A stretch of 64,000 nucleotides of DNA from Pseudooceanicola marinus (lineage in GTDB: Bacteria; Pseudomonadota; Alphaproteobacteria; Rhodobacterales; Rhodobacteraceae). Both the position numbers and the translations under genes were made by a program. Under the pieces are notes generated by a model. The model was not told the origin of the DNA, did not search any database, and was given only the letters and a program-made list of their open reading frames with translations. The DNA is taken from positions 248,001-312,000 of the forward strand of contig NZ_JAIVMC010000008.1 of the NCBI RefSeq assembly GCF_020177265.1. The letters are read 5' to 3'. This document shows, piece by piece, positions 44,261 to 53,637 of the stretch (position 1 is the first letter of the stretch; every line of letters starts with the position of its first letter).

Positions 44261-45271
44261 ATGAAGCCCTTTTTGACCGGCGCCGCGGCTGCGGTGCTGT
44301 CCCTTTGTGCAGCCGGGGCCATCCGGGCAGAGGAGTGGAGCGTCTCTCTCTGGGGCAAGCCGCGGGTCTTCACCGCCCATGTGGAAAAGCTGGCCGAGGT
44401 GCTGGAGGAGAGCACGCAAGGCGCGTTCACCTTCGACATCAGCTATGGCGGGCTGTCGAAGAACACCGAGACCCTGGACGGGATCGCGGTCGGCGCCTTC
44501 GAGATGGCCCAGTTCTGCGCCGGTTACCACCGCGACAAGACCCCGACGATCACGGTGCTGGAGCTGCCGTTCCTTGGTGTGGACACGCTGGAGGAGGAAG
44601 TTGCAGCTTCAATGGCGGTCTATAAACACCCGGCAACGAAGGAAGATATGGGCCGTTGGAATGCGACGCTGCTGATGCCCTCGCCGTTGCCGCAGTACAA
44701 TATCGTCGGCACCGGTGCGCCGCGACGGACCTTGGAGGACTTCGAGGGGATGCGCGTGCGCGCCACCGGCGGCATGGGGCAGGCCTTCCGCACCGTGGGC
44801 GCCGTGCCGACCTCCGTCACCTCGTCCGAGGCCTATGCGGCGCTGGACAACGGCAAGGTGGACACGGTGGCCTTTGCCCCTCATGCCCATCTGAGTTTCC
44901 GTACGATAGACATGGCGGACTGGTGGACCACCAACCTCAACCCCGGCACCGTCAATTGCCCCGTCGTGGTCAATACCGACGCCTACGAGGCGCTGCCGGA
45001 GGGTCATCGGGCCGCCCTGGACGCGGCGGTGCCCGTGGCGATGAGGCACTACCTGGCCGAATACGCGAAGATCTACGCGACTTGGGACCAGGTCCTGAAA
45101 GAGCGCGGGGTGGAGAAGGTGACCTTCTCCGACAGTGATATGGCCGCCTTCCGCGCCCGGGCCGCCGATCCGATCCGCGATCAGTGGATCGCGGAGATGA
45201 CCGCCCGAGGCCTGCCAGCGCAGGATCTTTACGACACGATGATGGCGGCATTGAGAGACGCCCGGATGTGA
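44261..45271 (+). CDS. Orphan TRAP-type periplasmic binding protein (DctP family)
   Basis: 336 residues with a signal peptide (cleavage near AIRA-EE, residue 23). DctP fold: VEKLAEVLEESTQGAFTFDI, LEDFEGMRVRATGGMGQAF with the ligand-binding arginine in VRATGG (about 163), and WWTTNLNPG. The ATG follows GGAGGA. No DctQ or DctM gene is nearby, so it must use permeases encoded elsewhere or act as a sensor ligand-binding protein. The family suggests an organic acid ligand. Confidence 0.85.
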   Translation: MKPFLTGAAAAVLSLCAAGAIRAEEWSVSLWGKPRVFTAHVEKLAEVLEESTQGAFTFDISYGGLSKNTETLDGIAVGAFEMAQFCAGYHRDKTPTITVLELPFLGVDTLEEEVAASMAVYKHPATKEDMGRWNATLLMPSPLPQYNIVGTGAPRRTLEDFEGMRVRATGGMGQAFRTVGAVPTSVTSSEAYAALDNGKVDTVAFAPHAHLSFRTIDMADWWTTNLNPGTVNCPVVVNTDAYEALPEGHRAALDAAVPVAMRHYLAEYAKIYATWDQVLKERGVEKVTFSDSDMAAFRARAADPIRDQWIAEMTARGLPAQDLYDTMMAALRDARM

Positions 45272-45765
45272 TCTTAGGGGGTGAGGAGCGTCTCTTAGTG
45301 GATTGAAGTATCAAATATAAACTAGATACGGCCCGTTGGTCTCGGGCAAGCCCGAGTGAGGCGCTGAAGATCGAGATGGGATATGGGCCATGGCAAGCGA
45401 GTTGAGGCAGCATCCGCTTTGGGCACGCGCTGGTCTTCGTGAAGGGGGCGACCTGCGGGTCGCTTCAGCAGGCGCAGCTCCCGCGGGGTCTAGCTGCCGT
45501 GCCATGTTGAATGGATTCAACGGGTGTGGGCGCGACCCTCTCCCTGCGGAGTTCCTTCTTGCAGCATAAGCAGGGTCACATCCCCTTGGGTACTTTCATC
45601 AACCGTCTGAGAGGCCGCGCCCGGCGGGGCGTCGAGGCCGTCATCCCCTTTTTCGGCCAGGCCGTGGCTGTAACGGGCGGGGTCGAAGCTCCATCGCGAG
45701 GCGGCTTTCGGCGCTGCCGCTGGACACCCGAGGAGGATCGCGACGCTCGGGCGCCCCTGATCGGC
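45272..45765. other. Non-coding stretch of about 490 bases with an AT-rich patch
   Basis: No credible gene. The left part (around 45295-45330) is AT-rich (GTATCAAATATAAACTAGATAC) and stands out from the GC-rich surroundings. GTATC...GATAC arms there form a short inverted repeat. The middle reads like degenerate coding sequence in several frames without a continuous product. It may be decayed inserted DNA. Confidence 0.35.
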
Positions 45766-46335
45766 TCAGCGGGTCAGGCGCACTTGCGGGGCGTCTCGCC
45801 AGGCGCCGGGGGCCAGGTCGCCCAGCTCCCAGGGGCCGATGGCGGCGCGGATCAGGCGCAGGCAGGGGTGGCCGACGTGGGCGCACATGCGGCGCACCTG
45901 TCGGTTGCGGCCCTCGGTGATCTCCAGCGCGATCCAGCAGTCGGGAACGCTTTGCCGGACGCGGATCGGCGGATTGCGCGGCCAGAGGCCGGCGGGTTCC
46001 TCGATCCGCTGCACCTTCGCGGGGCGCGTCGGCCCGTCCTTCAGGGTCACGCCCGCGCGCAAGGCCGCCAGGGCGTCGTCGTCGGGCATCCCCTCGACCT
46101 GCGCCCAGTAGCGTTTCGGCAGCTTGAATTTCGGATGGCTGATCCGGGCCTGCAGGCGTCCGTCCGAGGTCAGAACCATCAGCCCCTCGCTGTCACGGTC
46201 CAGCCGGCCTGCGGGGTAGACGCCAGGCAGGTCGATGTGATCCGACAGGGTCGGGCGGGCGGAGCCTTCGGTGCCACGGTCGGTGAATTGCGGCAGGACG
46301 CCGAAGGGCTTGTTGAACAGGATGGTGCGCGACAT
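45766..46335 (-). CDS. rluE: Large-subunit rRNA pseudouridine synthase, RluE type
   Basis: 189 residues, RsuA/RluE family without an S4 domain. The catalytic Asp is in [18 protein letters not shown] (about residues 42-59). Other motifs: [30 protein letters not shown] and [11 protein letters not shown]. RluE modifies U2457 in E. coli 23S rRNA; length and lack of S4 support this call over RsuA. Stands alone on the minus strand. Confidence 0.88.
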   Translation of the reverse strand: MSRTILFNKPFGVLPQFTDRGTEGSARPTLSDHIDLPGVYPAGRLDRDSEGLMVLTSDGRLQARISHPKFKLPKRYWAQVEGMPDDDALAALRAGVTLKDGPTRPAKVQRIEEPAGLWPRNPPIRVRQSVPDCWIALEITEGRNRQVRRMCAHVGHPCLRLIRAAIGPWELGDLAPGAWRDAPQVRLTR

Positions 46336-46491
46336 GCCCCGCGCTTAGCCCGGGGCCGTCGGAAAATCCAGTGGGCGCGAGGCAGCGGGGGCGCCTGCGC
46401 AGTCATCAACGGGTCACGGGGTCGTCACAGGGGTGTTACCGGCGCGCGCTACCCGGTCTGCATCACCTTTGCCCATGGATCGGGGGATACC

Positions 46492-46599
46492 ATGACCGAA
46501 CTGTCGCCGCTGCGTTTCGTCCTGCATTGCCTTGTCGCCCCGCGCAAGGGCGGGGTCACCGAATGGCTTCTGTGCCAGGCCGGCGTCCTGCGGGCCTGA
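46492..46599 (+). CDS. Possible small ORF of 35 codons
   Basis: ATG after GGGGGATACC; the product (MTELSPLRFVLHCLVAPRKG and 15 more residues) has a short hydrophobic N-terminus and two cysteines. It lies between two minus-strand genes and ends before the stop of the AroE-like gene. No family is recognised. It could be chance; only comparison between species would decide. Confidence 0.25.
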   Translation: MTELSPLRFVLHCLVAPRKGGVTEWLLCQAGVLRA

Positions 46600-46635
46600 T
46601 ACCCGGGCAGGGCGGGTGTCGGGGCAGTCGAGGGA

Positions 46636-47583
46636 TCATCCCGCCTGGCTGATGGGCGTCGCACATGGCGCCAGGTCGATCTGGCAGGATTGCGGTGAAC
46701 AGCTGACGTGCCCGCGGCCCTGGGAACAGGCCAGCAGCCGCTCGGCCCTGCGCCGCGCGATTTCGGCCCCCGTCAACAGGGCGCAGCCGCGGTCGGCGGC
46801 CCGTCGGGTCAGCGGCGTCGCGCCATCGGTCGCGGCGATATCGACCAGCCACAGCGGGGCCTGAAATCCCTCGTCCGGCAGGACCTGACCGGGCCGGTGC
46901 GGGCCGCCCACTGGGGTCGCGTTGACGATCCCGTCGATCCAGCCGCGGGTCAGGCCGGGGCGTGAAAATTCGTGGAACAGGCCCTCCGGGCTGGCCAGCA
47001 GCGCGGCGCGGGAGCGCGTCGCGCGGTTGACGAGATTGGCCAGCGCCGCCGCGCGCCCCATGTCGCGGTCGTAGAAGGTCAGGCGGGACACCCCGAGCGT
47101 GGCCAGCGCCATGGCCACCGATTGCCCCTCGGTCCCGGCGCCGACGATCAGCACGTGATGCGCGGGCCGCCCGGCGAGGAAAGGGGCCAGGCACTCTTCC
47201 AGCGCGCGGGTACCGGCATCACAGCCAAGCGCGGGCCCTTCGTCGCTGAACAGCAAGGTGTCGACGATCTGTCCCGGCGCCAGCGGCGACCGGCGATCGG
47301 CCAGCAGGTCGGTGATCTCGCTTCGTAGCGGGTCGGCGAAATGCACTGCGTCGAAGCCGCCGGAGCGGCCCGCGCCCATCAGTCGGCGCGCGGCGTCTGG
47401 GCCGGTGAGATCGGGAAGGGGAAAACGGCGCAGGCGCAGGGGTGCGCGCCGCCGGGCTGAACGGATTTCCAGGATTCGAATGACGGGTTCCAGCCCGCGG
47501 TCTTGCCCGGCGATCCCGATCAGGACCGGCCGGTCTGGCGCGGAGGTCTCAACAACTTTCTGCATTTCGGTAACGTCTGACAC
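46636..47583 (-). CDS. AroE-like (shikimate dehydrogenase-type) protein with altered active site
   Basis: 315 residues with the two-domain AroE layout. The Rossmann motif VLIVGAGTEGQSVAMALATLG spans about 144-164 and NATPVGG lies near 222. The catalytic Lys of AroE (in VxPxK) reads DPLR here, and the NTD aspartate region reads GCDAGT, so the Lys is replaced by Arg. This suggests a different substrate or loss of shikimate activity. A Cys-rich C-terminal tail (CSQGRGHVSCSPQSCQ) is unusual. Start is uncertain: GTG 47583 or ATG 47565; neither has a good ribosome site. Confidence 0.65.
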   Translation of the reverse strand: MSDVTEMQKVVETSAPDRPVLIGIAGQDRGLEPVIRILEIRSARRRAPLRLRRFPLPDLTGPDAARRLMGAGRSGGFDAVHFADPLRSEITDLLADRRSPLAPGQIVDTLLFSDEGPALGCDAGTRALEECLAPFLAGRPAHHVLIVGAGTEGQSVAMALATLGVSRLTFYDRDMGRAAALANLVNRATRSRAALLASPEGLFHEFSRPGLTRGWIDGIVNATPVGGPHRPGQVLPDEGFQAPLWLVDIAATDGATPLTRRAADRGCALLTGAEIARRRAERLLACSQGRGHVSCSPQSCQIDLAPCATPISQAG

Positions 47584-48159
47584 TCATGACCACATTGCAC
47601 GAGCGTATAGACTGCCGCTGAGAGGGAAATGCGACTATCGTCTTGGTTGTGGGTGTGATGCCGGGATCGCGCGATCGGGGCGCCGACCCGGCGTGGCTGG
47701 CTGCCTGGCGATGCGCGTCCTTGGGGAGAAGGGGCGCAGGGGCGCGGTTGCGAGCGTGAGGCGAGCCGGGTCGCCCGGTTTGCATCACAGGGGCGGCCTG
47801 GCGAGCTGTCCTCCGGTCGGAGGTTGGCGGGCTTGGTGGCGGCCGTGACGCGGATCTGTCTGGAGGAGAGCGGGCTGGAGGCCTGGCACACCGTCTTGCC
47901 GTCTGGGGCAGAGGGTCGCTGGGTCGGTCGAGCTGGCGGGAAAGGAGATGGCTTGCTGTCTTAGGGCTCTTCTACCCCGTGGACTCGGCGGGCGCAAGAG
48001 AAAAATGAATGAAATCAAATAGTTGATAGAAATCGTCGGACTTTGGAGGGTGACTCTTTTGCTCGGATTTTGGCGTGCGGCGCGATCCCGGTCGGGCAAG
48101 TGACTGGCCGCACAGGCCTTTTTCGATCCTGTCCCGACGTCCGTAAGGCATGGGCGGCT
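47584..48159. other. Non-coding stretch of about 580 bases
   Basis: No frame here resembles a protein. A short AT-rich patch occurs around 47998-48030 (AAAAATGAATGAAATCAAAT). The left end should carry the promoter of the AroE-like gene; the right end lies downstream of the NUDIX gene. I see no terminator with a T-run. It may be degraded DNA. Confidence 0.35.
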
Positions 48160-48594
48160 TCAGCCTCCGTGGCGGGCGTGGGCCAGGGAGGCCAGTTCGG
48201 CGACCCCGGCGCTGCAGGGGCGGAGGTCGATCTCGGCCAGGGGCACCCATGCGGCCTCCAGCGCATCGTCGGCGGCTTGAGGGGGCGGCGCATCCGCGGG
48301 CAGGGTGCACAGCAGGGCCAGCAGCACGTAGTGATGGCGCAGGGCGCCCGCCGCGTCGCGGTCGAGCACATCGCTGGCCCCCAGCACCGGACCGGCGGAA
48401 AGGGCGGTCAGGCCGGTTTCCTCGGCCAGCTCGCGCTGTGCCGCCTGGGCCATGGTCTCTCCCGCGTCGATCTTGCCGCCGGGAAAGCCCCAGAGCCCGG
48501 CATCGGGCGGATTGGCGCGGCGCACCAGCAGCACCTCGGACCCGCGCAGGCAGACGCAGAGCACGGCGGGAATCGGATGCGGAAGATCGGTCAT
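48160..48594 (-). CDS. NUDIX hydrolase
   Basis: 144 residues. The Nudix box is complete: [20 protein letters not shown] followed by ETGL (about 38-61), with the metal-binding Glu residues in place. The opening [20 protein letters not shown] is typical of ADP-ribose/NADH-type members. Substrate not predictable. ATG at 48594 follows CGGAG. It lies 20 bases after the aldolase gene, so both are probably in one transcript, without an obvious functional link. Confidence 0.88.
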   Translation of the reverse strand: MTDLPHPIPAVLCVCLRGSEVLLVRRANPPDAGLWGFPGGKIDAGETMAQAAQRELAEETGLTALSAGPVLGASDVLDRDAAGALRHHYVLLALLCTLPADAPPPQAADDALEAAWVPLAEIDLRPCSAGVAELASLAHARHGG

Positions 48595-48614
48595 TGTCGG
48601 CTCCGTTATCGGAC

Positions 48615-49778
48615 TCAGAAGGCCTTGGCACGGGCGGAGACGGGCCAGAGCACTTCCACCCGGTCGCCGCGCAGGCCCACGTACCAGTCGTGAATGTTGC
48701 AGGTGGGGTCGCAATGCCCCGGCACCAGGCGCAGCCGGTCGCCCACGGTCAGCGCGCCTTCCGGGTCCTCGATCGTGCCATGTTCGTCGGAGCATTGGGT
48801 ATAGGTGACATCGGACCGCCCGTGCACCACGGGCAGGCCGGAATCCAGCGATTGCACCTTCAGTCCGGCATCGCAGATGGCGCGGGTCGGGTGGGCGTGG
48901 GACATCACCTCGGTCAGCAGGAAGAGGGCGTTGTCCCAGGTGCCGGCGTCCAGTCGCTGGCCCGCCTCGTCCGTCAGCCTGCCATAGTCCGCATCCATGA
49001 AGGCGTAGGAGCCGCATTGCAGCTCGGTGAAGACGCCGGAGGCCGCCTCGAAGAGGTAGCTGCCGGTCCCGCCGCCGGTGACCAGCGGGGGCGGCAGGCC
49101 CGCGTCGGTCAGCGTGGCGACGGCGGCGCGGGTCACGGCGATGGTTTCGTCCAGCGCGGCGCGGCGGTCGGCATGGGTCGGCAGGTGCTGGGCCGGGCCG
49201 TGGTAGGCCTGGATGCCGCCGAAGGTAAGGTTCGGGGCGGTGTCGAGGGCGCGGGCGATGGCCAGCATCTGCGCGTCGGAGGTTGTGCCGCAACGCGCGC
49301 CGCCACAGTCGATCTCGACCAGCGCCTCGATCCGGGTGTCATGGCGGGCGCAGGCCGCTTGCAGGTCGGCAACGTTGGCCAGGTCGTCGAGACAGACCGA
49401 GATCGCCGCGCCGGTCCGGGGCAGCCCCGCCAGCCGGTCGATCCGCGCCGCGCCGCGCACCTGGTTCGAGATCAGGATGTCCGGCAGGCCCGCGCGGGCG
49501 AAGACCTCCGCCTCCGACACCTTCTGACAGCAGATCCCGCAGGCGCCGCCCAGCGACATCTGCAGCCGGGCCACTTCGACCGACTTGTGCATCTTGGCAT
49601 GCGCCCGGTGGCGCAGGCCCCGGTCGCGGATGAAGGCGCCCAGCTTGGCGATGTTTCGTTCCAGCGCGTCGAGGTCGAGGATCAGGCAGGGGGTCTGCAC
49701 CTCGGCCAGGGTCATCCCGGGCAGGGCGGGGATGTCGTATCCGGGCTCCAGCCCGTCGAGAGAGGTGGGGGCGGTCAT
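48615..49778 (-). CDS. PLP-dependent D-threonine aldolase-type enzyme (DSD1-like)
   Basis: 387 residues, fold type III. The PLP lysine is in [16 protein letters not shown] (about Lys62). [12 protein letters not shown] and [10 protein letters not shown] hold the phosphate and pyridine ring. The C-terminal metal site is seen as [14 protein letters not shown] (about 354-367). Family members cleave D-threonine, D-3-hydroxyaspartate or related beta-hydroxy amino acids to glycine and an aldehyde, or dehydrate D-serine. The beta-hydroxyaspartate aldolase BhcC belongs here too, but its partner genes are absent, so a general D-amino acid role is more likely. Confidence 0.8.
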   Translation of the reverse strand: MTAPTSLDGLEPGYDIPALPGMTLAEVQTPCLILDLDALERNIAKLGAFIRDRGLRHRAHAKMHKSVEVARLQMSLGGACGICCQKVSEAEVFARAGLPDILISNQVRGAARIDRLAGLPRTGAAISVCLDDLANVADLQAACARHDTRIEALVEIDCGGARCGTTSDAQMLAIARALDTAPNLTFGGIQAYHGPAQHLPTHADRRAALDETIAVTRAAVATLTDAGLPPPLVTGGGTGSYLFEAASGVFTELQCGSYAFMDADYGRLTDEAGQRLDAGTWDNALFLLTEVMSHAHPTRAICDAGLKVQSLDSGLPVVHGRSDVTYTQCSDEHGTIEDPEGALTVGDRLRLVPGHCDPTCNIHDWYVGLRGDRVEVLWPVSARAKAF

Positions 49779-49931
49779 GGTGGATCCTGTGGCCTGTCTT
49801 CGCGCATCCTAGGAGAGGGCCACCGCAGAGGCCATAGGGCGCGCGCGGCAGGTGCGGATCGCCTTGCGCCGCGGGTCGTTTGTCCCGTGCTGCACGTTTC
49901 CCGGGCCGTTAAGGGCGGGGCATGAATGAAT

Positions 49932-49981
49932 TGCGAACGGTTCGCAGCTTTCTTGACTTCGCCCCTTGTCATCTTTTTAGT
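49932..49981 (+). promoter_or_regulatory. Palindrome and promoter of sitABCD, Mur/Fur-like site
   Basis: TGCGAAC-G-GTTCGCA (49932-49946) is a perfect 15-base palindrome, similar to manganese-responsive Mur (Fur-family) boxes of alphaproteobacteria. Six bases later TTGACT (49953-49958), 17 bases and TTTAGT (49976-49981) make a plausible sigma-70 promoter. The location before a manganese importer supports Mn-dependent repression. Confidence 0.6.
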
Positions 49982-50052
49982 TGAGAATAAGTTGCAAGAA
50001 AGCCGCAACCTCGGTCGCGGCGGTATCGGACAAGGGCGAGGATTGACGCGCG

Positions 50053-50952
50053 ATGACGACTTGGAAGGCCTTGCTGGGCGGAACGGGCCTGGCGCTGATG
50101 CTGGCGCAGGGGGCCGTGGCGGCCGACAAGATGAAGGTGGTCACCACCTTTACCGTCCTGGCGGACATGGCGGCCCAGGTGGCTGGCGATGCCGCCGAGG
50201 TCGTGTCGGTCACCAAGCCGGGGGCGGAAATCCACGGCTACGAACCCACCCCGCGCGACATCGTGCGCGCCCATGATGCGGACCTGATCCTGTGGAATGG
50301 CCTGAACCTGGAGCTGTGGTTTGAACAGTTCCTTGCCAATCTGCGTGACGTCCCGGCCGTGACGCTGAGCGAGGGGATCGACCCGATCTCCATCTCCGGC
50401 GGATCCTATGAGGGGCAGCCCAATCCGCATGCCTGGATGGGCCTGGATAACGCGATGATCTACATCGACAATATCGAGGCGGCCTTTGCCGAACACGACC
50501 CCGACAACGCTGAGGTATATGCCGCCAACGCCGAGGCCTACCGCCAGCAGCTGCGCGATACGCTGGATCCGCTGCGCGAAGAGATCGCCCAGATCCCCGA
50601 GGCACAACGCTGGCTGGTGACCTGCGAGGGGGCCTTCAGCTACCTCGCCCGGGATTTCGGCATGAAGGAGCTGTACCTCTGGCCGATGAACGCCGACCAG
50701 ATGGGCACGCCGCAGCAGGTGCGCGCGGTGATCGACGGCGTGAGTGACAACGACATCCCGGTCGTCTTCTGTGAAAGCACCGTGAACACCGACCCGGCGA
50801 AACAGGTCGCGCGGGAAACCGGTGCCCAATATGGCGGCGTCCTTTACGTCGACAGCCTGTCGGAGGCGGGCGGCCCGGTGCCCAGCTACCTCGATCTGAT
50901 GCGGGTCACCGCAGAGACCATTGCGCATGGCCTGGAAGAGGGCATGAACTAG
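50053..50952 (+). CDS. sitA: Manganese/iron ABC transporter periplasmic binding protein
   Basis: 299 residues with a signal peptide (cleavage near AVAA-DK, residue 24). Cluster A-1 metal-binding protein with the four ligands visible: His in [11 protein letters not shown], His in [10 protein letters not shown], Glu in [11 protein letters not shown] and Asp in LYVDSLSE. The His-His-Glu-Asp set is the Mn2+/Fe2+ type, not the His-rich zinc type. First gene of sitABCD behind a Mur-like palindrome. Confidence 0.93.
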   Translation: MTTWKALLGGTGLALMLAQGAVAADKMKVVTTFTVLADMAAQVAGDAAEVVSVTKPGAEIHGYEPTPRDIVRAHDADLILWNGLNLELWFEQFLANLRDVPAVTLSEGIDPISISGGSYEGQPNPHAWMGLDNAMIYIDNIEAAFAEHDPDNAEVYAANAEAYRQQLRDTLDPLREEIAQIPEAQRWLVTCEGAFSYLARDFGMKELYLWPMNADQMGTPQQVRAVIDGVSDNDIPVVFCESTVNTDPAKQVARETGAQYGGVLYVDSLSEAGGPVPSYLDLMRVTAETIAHGLEEGMN

Positions 50953-51032
50953 GGCCGCGATATTTCGCCGGCCGCCGCAACGGGGCCGGTGTGATGACAC
51001 GAGGGCCCGCTGCCGGGCCGATGGAAAGACGC

Positions 51033-51932
51033 ATGATGAAAGACAGCCAGTCCCCAACCGCCGAAACCCGCGCCGACGAGGCGGGGGGCGGCATTCGGGC
51101 CAGCGACGTGACGGTGACCTATCGCAACGGCCACACCGCCCTGCGCCACGCCAGTTTCGAGATCCCGCGCGGCACCGTCACCGCCCTGGTGGGGGTGAAC
51201 GGCGCGGGCAAGTCGACGCTGTTCAAGGCGATCATGGGTTTCGTCCCCGTCGCGGGCGGAGAAATCCGCCTGCTGGGCATGACGGTGAAGGAGGCGCTGA
51301 AGAAGAACCTCGTCGCCTATGTCCCCCAGTCAGAAGAGGTCGACTGGTCCTTCCCGGTGCTGGTCGAAGACGTGGTGATGATGGGGCGCTACGGCCACAT
51401 GGGCTTCCTGCGTCGCCCCCGGGCCGCCGATCATGCCGCCGTGGCCGAGGCGCTGGCGCGGGTCAACATGACCGAGTTCCGCCACCGCCAGATCGGGGAG
51501 CTGTCGGGCGGCCAGAAGAAACGCGTCTTCCTGGCGCGCGCGCTTGCGCAGGAGGGGCAGGTGATCCTGCTGGACGAACCCTTCACCGGCGTCGACGTGA
51601 AGACCGAGGAGCAGATCATCGCCCTTCTGCGCGAGCTGCGCGACGAGGGCCGGGTGATGCTGGTCTCGACCCACAACCTCGGCACCGTGCCGGAGTTCTG
51701 CGACCGCACCGTCCTGGTGAAGGGCACCGTGCTGGGCTACGGCCCGACCGAGACCACCTTCACCCGCGAGAACCTGACCCAGGCCTTCGGCGGCGTGCTG
51801 CGCCACTTCACCCTGGGCGGGGCGGACCTGCACGACGATGACGACGAGCGCCATGTCACCATCCTGACCGATGACGAACGCCCCTTCGTGCAATACGGCG
51901 ACCAGACCCGCGTGACGGAGGGTGAGAAGTGA
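51033..51932 (+). CDS. sitB: Manganese/iron ABC transporter ATP-binding protein
   Basis: 299 residues. Walker [10 protein letters not shown] (about 54-62), Q-loop [10 protein letters not shown], signature [15 protein letters not shown], Walker [14 protein letters not shown] and H-loop VSTHN. The long acidic tail (HDDDDERHV) may weakly bind metal. The start at 51033 follows GGAAAG; earlier GTG 50991 and ATG 51021 are possible. GTGA overlap with sitC. Confidence 0.93.
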   Translation: MMKDSQSPTAETRADEAGGGIRASDVTVTYRNGHTALRHASFEIPRGTVTALVGVNGAGKSTLFKAIMGFVPVAGGEIRLLGMTVKEALKKNLVAYVPQSEEVDWSFPVLVEDVVMMGRYGHMGFLRRPRAADHAAVAEALARVNMTEFRHRQIGELSGGQKKRVFLARALAQEGQVILLDEPFTGVDVKTEEQIIALLRELRDEGRVMLVSTHNLGTVPEFCDRTVLVKGTVLGYGPTETTFTRENLTQAFGGVLRHFTLGGADLHDDDDERHVTILTDDERPFVQYGDQTRVTEGEK

Positions 51933-52792
51933 GCGCCCTCTGGGAACCCTTCACCTACGGTTACATGCTGAACGCCATGCTGGTCTCCGCTTTGGTGGGC
52001 GGCGTCTGTGCCTTCCTGTCCTCCTACCTGATGCTGAAGGGCTGGTCGCTGATTGGCGACGCCCTTTCGCATTCCGTCGTGCCGGGGGTGGCGGGGGCCT
52101 ATATGCTGGGCCTGCCCTTTGCCCTGGGCGCCTTCCTGTCCGGCGGGCTGGCGGCGGCGGCCATGCTGTTCCTGTCGAACCGCTCCGGGCTGAAGGTCGA
52201 TGTCATCATCGGCCTGATCTTCACCAGCTTCTTCGGGCTGGGCCTCTTCATGGCCTCTGTCAACCCGATGGCGGTGTCGATCCAGACCATCACCATGGGC
52301 AACATTCTGGCGATCTCGCCCGAGGATACGCTGCAGCTGGTTATCATCGGGGTGGTCTCGCTGGCGGTGCTGGCGCTGAAGTGGAAGGACCTGGTCGTCG
52401 TTTTCTTCGACGAAAGCCACGCGCGGTCCATCGGGCTGCGGCCTGGGCTGCTGAAGGCCGTCTTCTTCGTCCTGCTGGCCGCCTGCGTGGTGGCGGCGAT
52501 GCAGACCGTGGGGGCCTTCCTGGTGATCGCCATGGTGGTGACGCCCGGCGCCACGGCCTACCTGCTGTGCGACCGCTTTCCGCGGCTGATCCTGACCTCG
52601 GTGGCGATCGGCACCGGCACCAGCTTCGTCGGTGCCTGGATCAGCTATTTCCTCGACGGGGCCACGGGGGGCGTGATCGTCATCCTGCAGACCCTGATCT
52701 TCCTCGGCGTCTTCGTCTGGGCGCCGAAGCACGGCATGCTGGCCGCACGCGCCCGGGCCCGCGCGGCGCTGGATGAGGAGGCGCAGGCATGA
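51929..52792 (+). CDS. sitC: Manganese/iron ABC transporter permease 1
   Basis: 287 residues with about eight membrane helices, ABC-3 family. Characteristic segments: [20 protein letters not shown] (about 30-49) and [24 protein letters not shown] start overlapping sitB; the stop overlaps sitD by four bases. Pairs with SitD to form the channel. Confidence 0.93.
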   Translation: MSALWEPFTYGYMLNAMLVSALVGGVCAFLSSYLMLKGWSLIGDALSHSVVPGVAGAYMLGLPFALGAFLSGGLAAAAMLFLSNRSGLKVDVIIGLIFTSFFGLGLFMASVNPMAVSIQTITMGNILAISPEDTLQLVIIGVVSLAVLALKWKDLVVVFFDESHARSIGLRPGLLKAVFFVLLAACVVAAMQTVGAFLVIAMVVTPGATAYLLCDRFPRLILTSVAIGTGTSFVGAWISYFLDGATGGVIVILQTLIFLGVFVWAPKHGMLAARARARAALDEEAQA

Positions 52793-53637
52793 CCGAGACC
52801 CTGCTGCTGCCCTTCCAGTTCCCCTTCATGCAGTATGCCTTCCTGATCTGCGCTATCGTGGCGGTGCCGACGGCGCTGCTGTCGTGCTTCCTGGTGCTGA
52901 AGGGCTGGGCCCTGATGGGCGACGCGATCAGCCATGCCATCCTGCCTGGCGTGGTGCTGGCCTATATCCTGGGGCTGCCGCTGGTGCTGGGGGCCTTTGC
53001 CGCCGGCATGACCACGGCGCTGGCCACGGGGTACCTGGCCGAAAACAGCCGGGTGAAGCAGGACACGATCATGGGCGTGGTCTTCTCCGGCATGTTCGGG
53101 CTGGGCATCGTCCTTTACACCTCGATCAGCACCAATGTGCACCTCGATCACATCCTTTTCGGCAACATGCTGGGCGTGGGTCCGGAGGATCTGTGGACCG
53201 CAGGCGGCATCGCCCTGGTGGTGACCGCCGCGCTGTTGCTGAAATGGAAGGACCTGCTGCTGCATGCCTTCGACCCGGCCCAGGCGAAGGCCTCGGGCCT
53301 GCCGGTCGGGCTGCTGCACTATGGGTTGCTGACCATTCTGTCGCTGACCATCGTCGCCACGCTGACGGCCACCGGGCTGATCTTGGCGGTGGCCCTGCTG
53401 ATCGCACCGGGGGCCATCGCCTTCCTTACGACGCGCAGCTTCGGCCGGATGCTGGGTGTCTCGGTCGTGGTCTGCCTGCTGTCGATGCTGGGCGGCACCT
53501 ATGCCAGCTTCTGGCTGGACAGCTCGCCCGCCGCGACCATCGTGCTGGTGCTGACCGCGATCTTCCTGCTGGCCTTCGTCAACCGCATCCGCGTGACCCG
53601 CCGCGCCTCGCGCAGCGGCGCTGCCTCTCAGGTATAG
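52789..53637 (+). CDS. sitD: Manganese/iron ABC transporter permease 2
   Basis: 282 residues, ABC-3 family, parallel to SitC: LVLKGWALMGDAISHAILPG (about 33-52), LTATGLILAVALLIAPGAIA. About eight helices. The last ten bases overlap the 3' end of the convergent LysR gene. Last gene of the operon; no hairpin terminator can be placed within the overlap, so the two transcripts may run into each other. Confidence 0.93.
   Translation: MTETLLLPFQFPFMQYAFLICAIVAVPTALLSCFLVLKGWALMGDAISHAILPGVVLAYILGLPLVLGAFAAGMTTALATGYLAENSRVKQDTIMGVVFSGMFGLGIVLYTSISTNVHLDHILFGNMLGVGPEDLWTAGGIALVVTAALLLKWKDLLLHAFDPAQAKASGLPVGLLHYGLLTILSLTIVATLTATGLILAVALLIAPGAIAFLTTRSFGRMLGVSVVVCLLSMLGGTYASFWLDSSPAATIVLVLTAIFLLAFVNRIRVTRRASRSGAASQV

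Noticed and set aside
45311-45520. 69-codon minus-strand frame that could be a transposase fragment
   Set aside because: No transposase motif and no terminal repeats or target duplication could be found.
47785-48099. 104-codon minus-strand frame
   Set aside because: Basic, low-complexity product, no ribosome site, no relation to neighbours.
48615-49778. Possible beta-hydroxyaspartate pathway (BhcC) gene
   Set aside because: No bhcA, bhcB, bhcD or regulator genes are nearby, so I kept the general D-threonine aldolase-type call.
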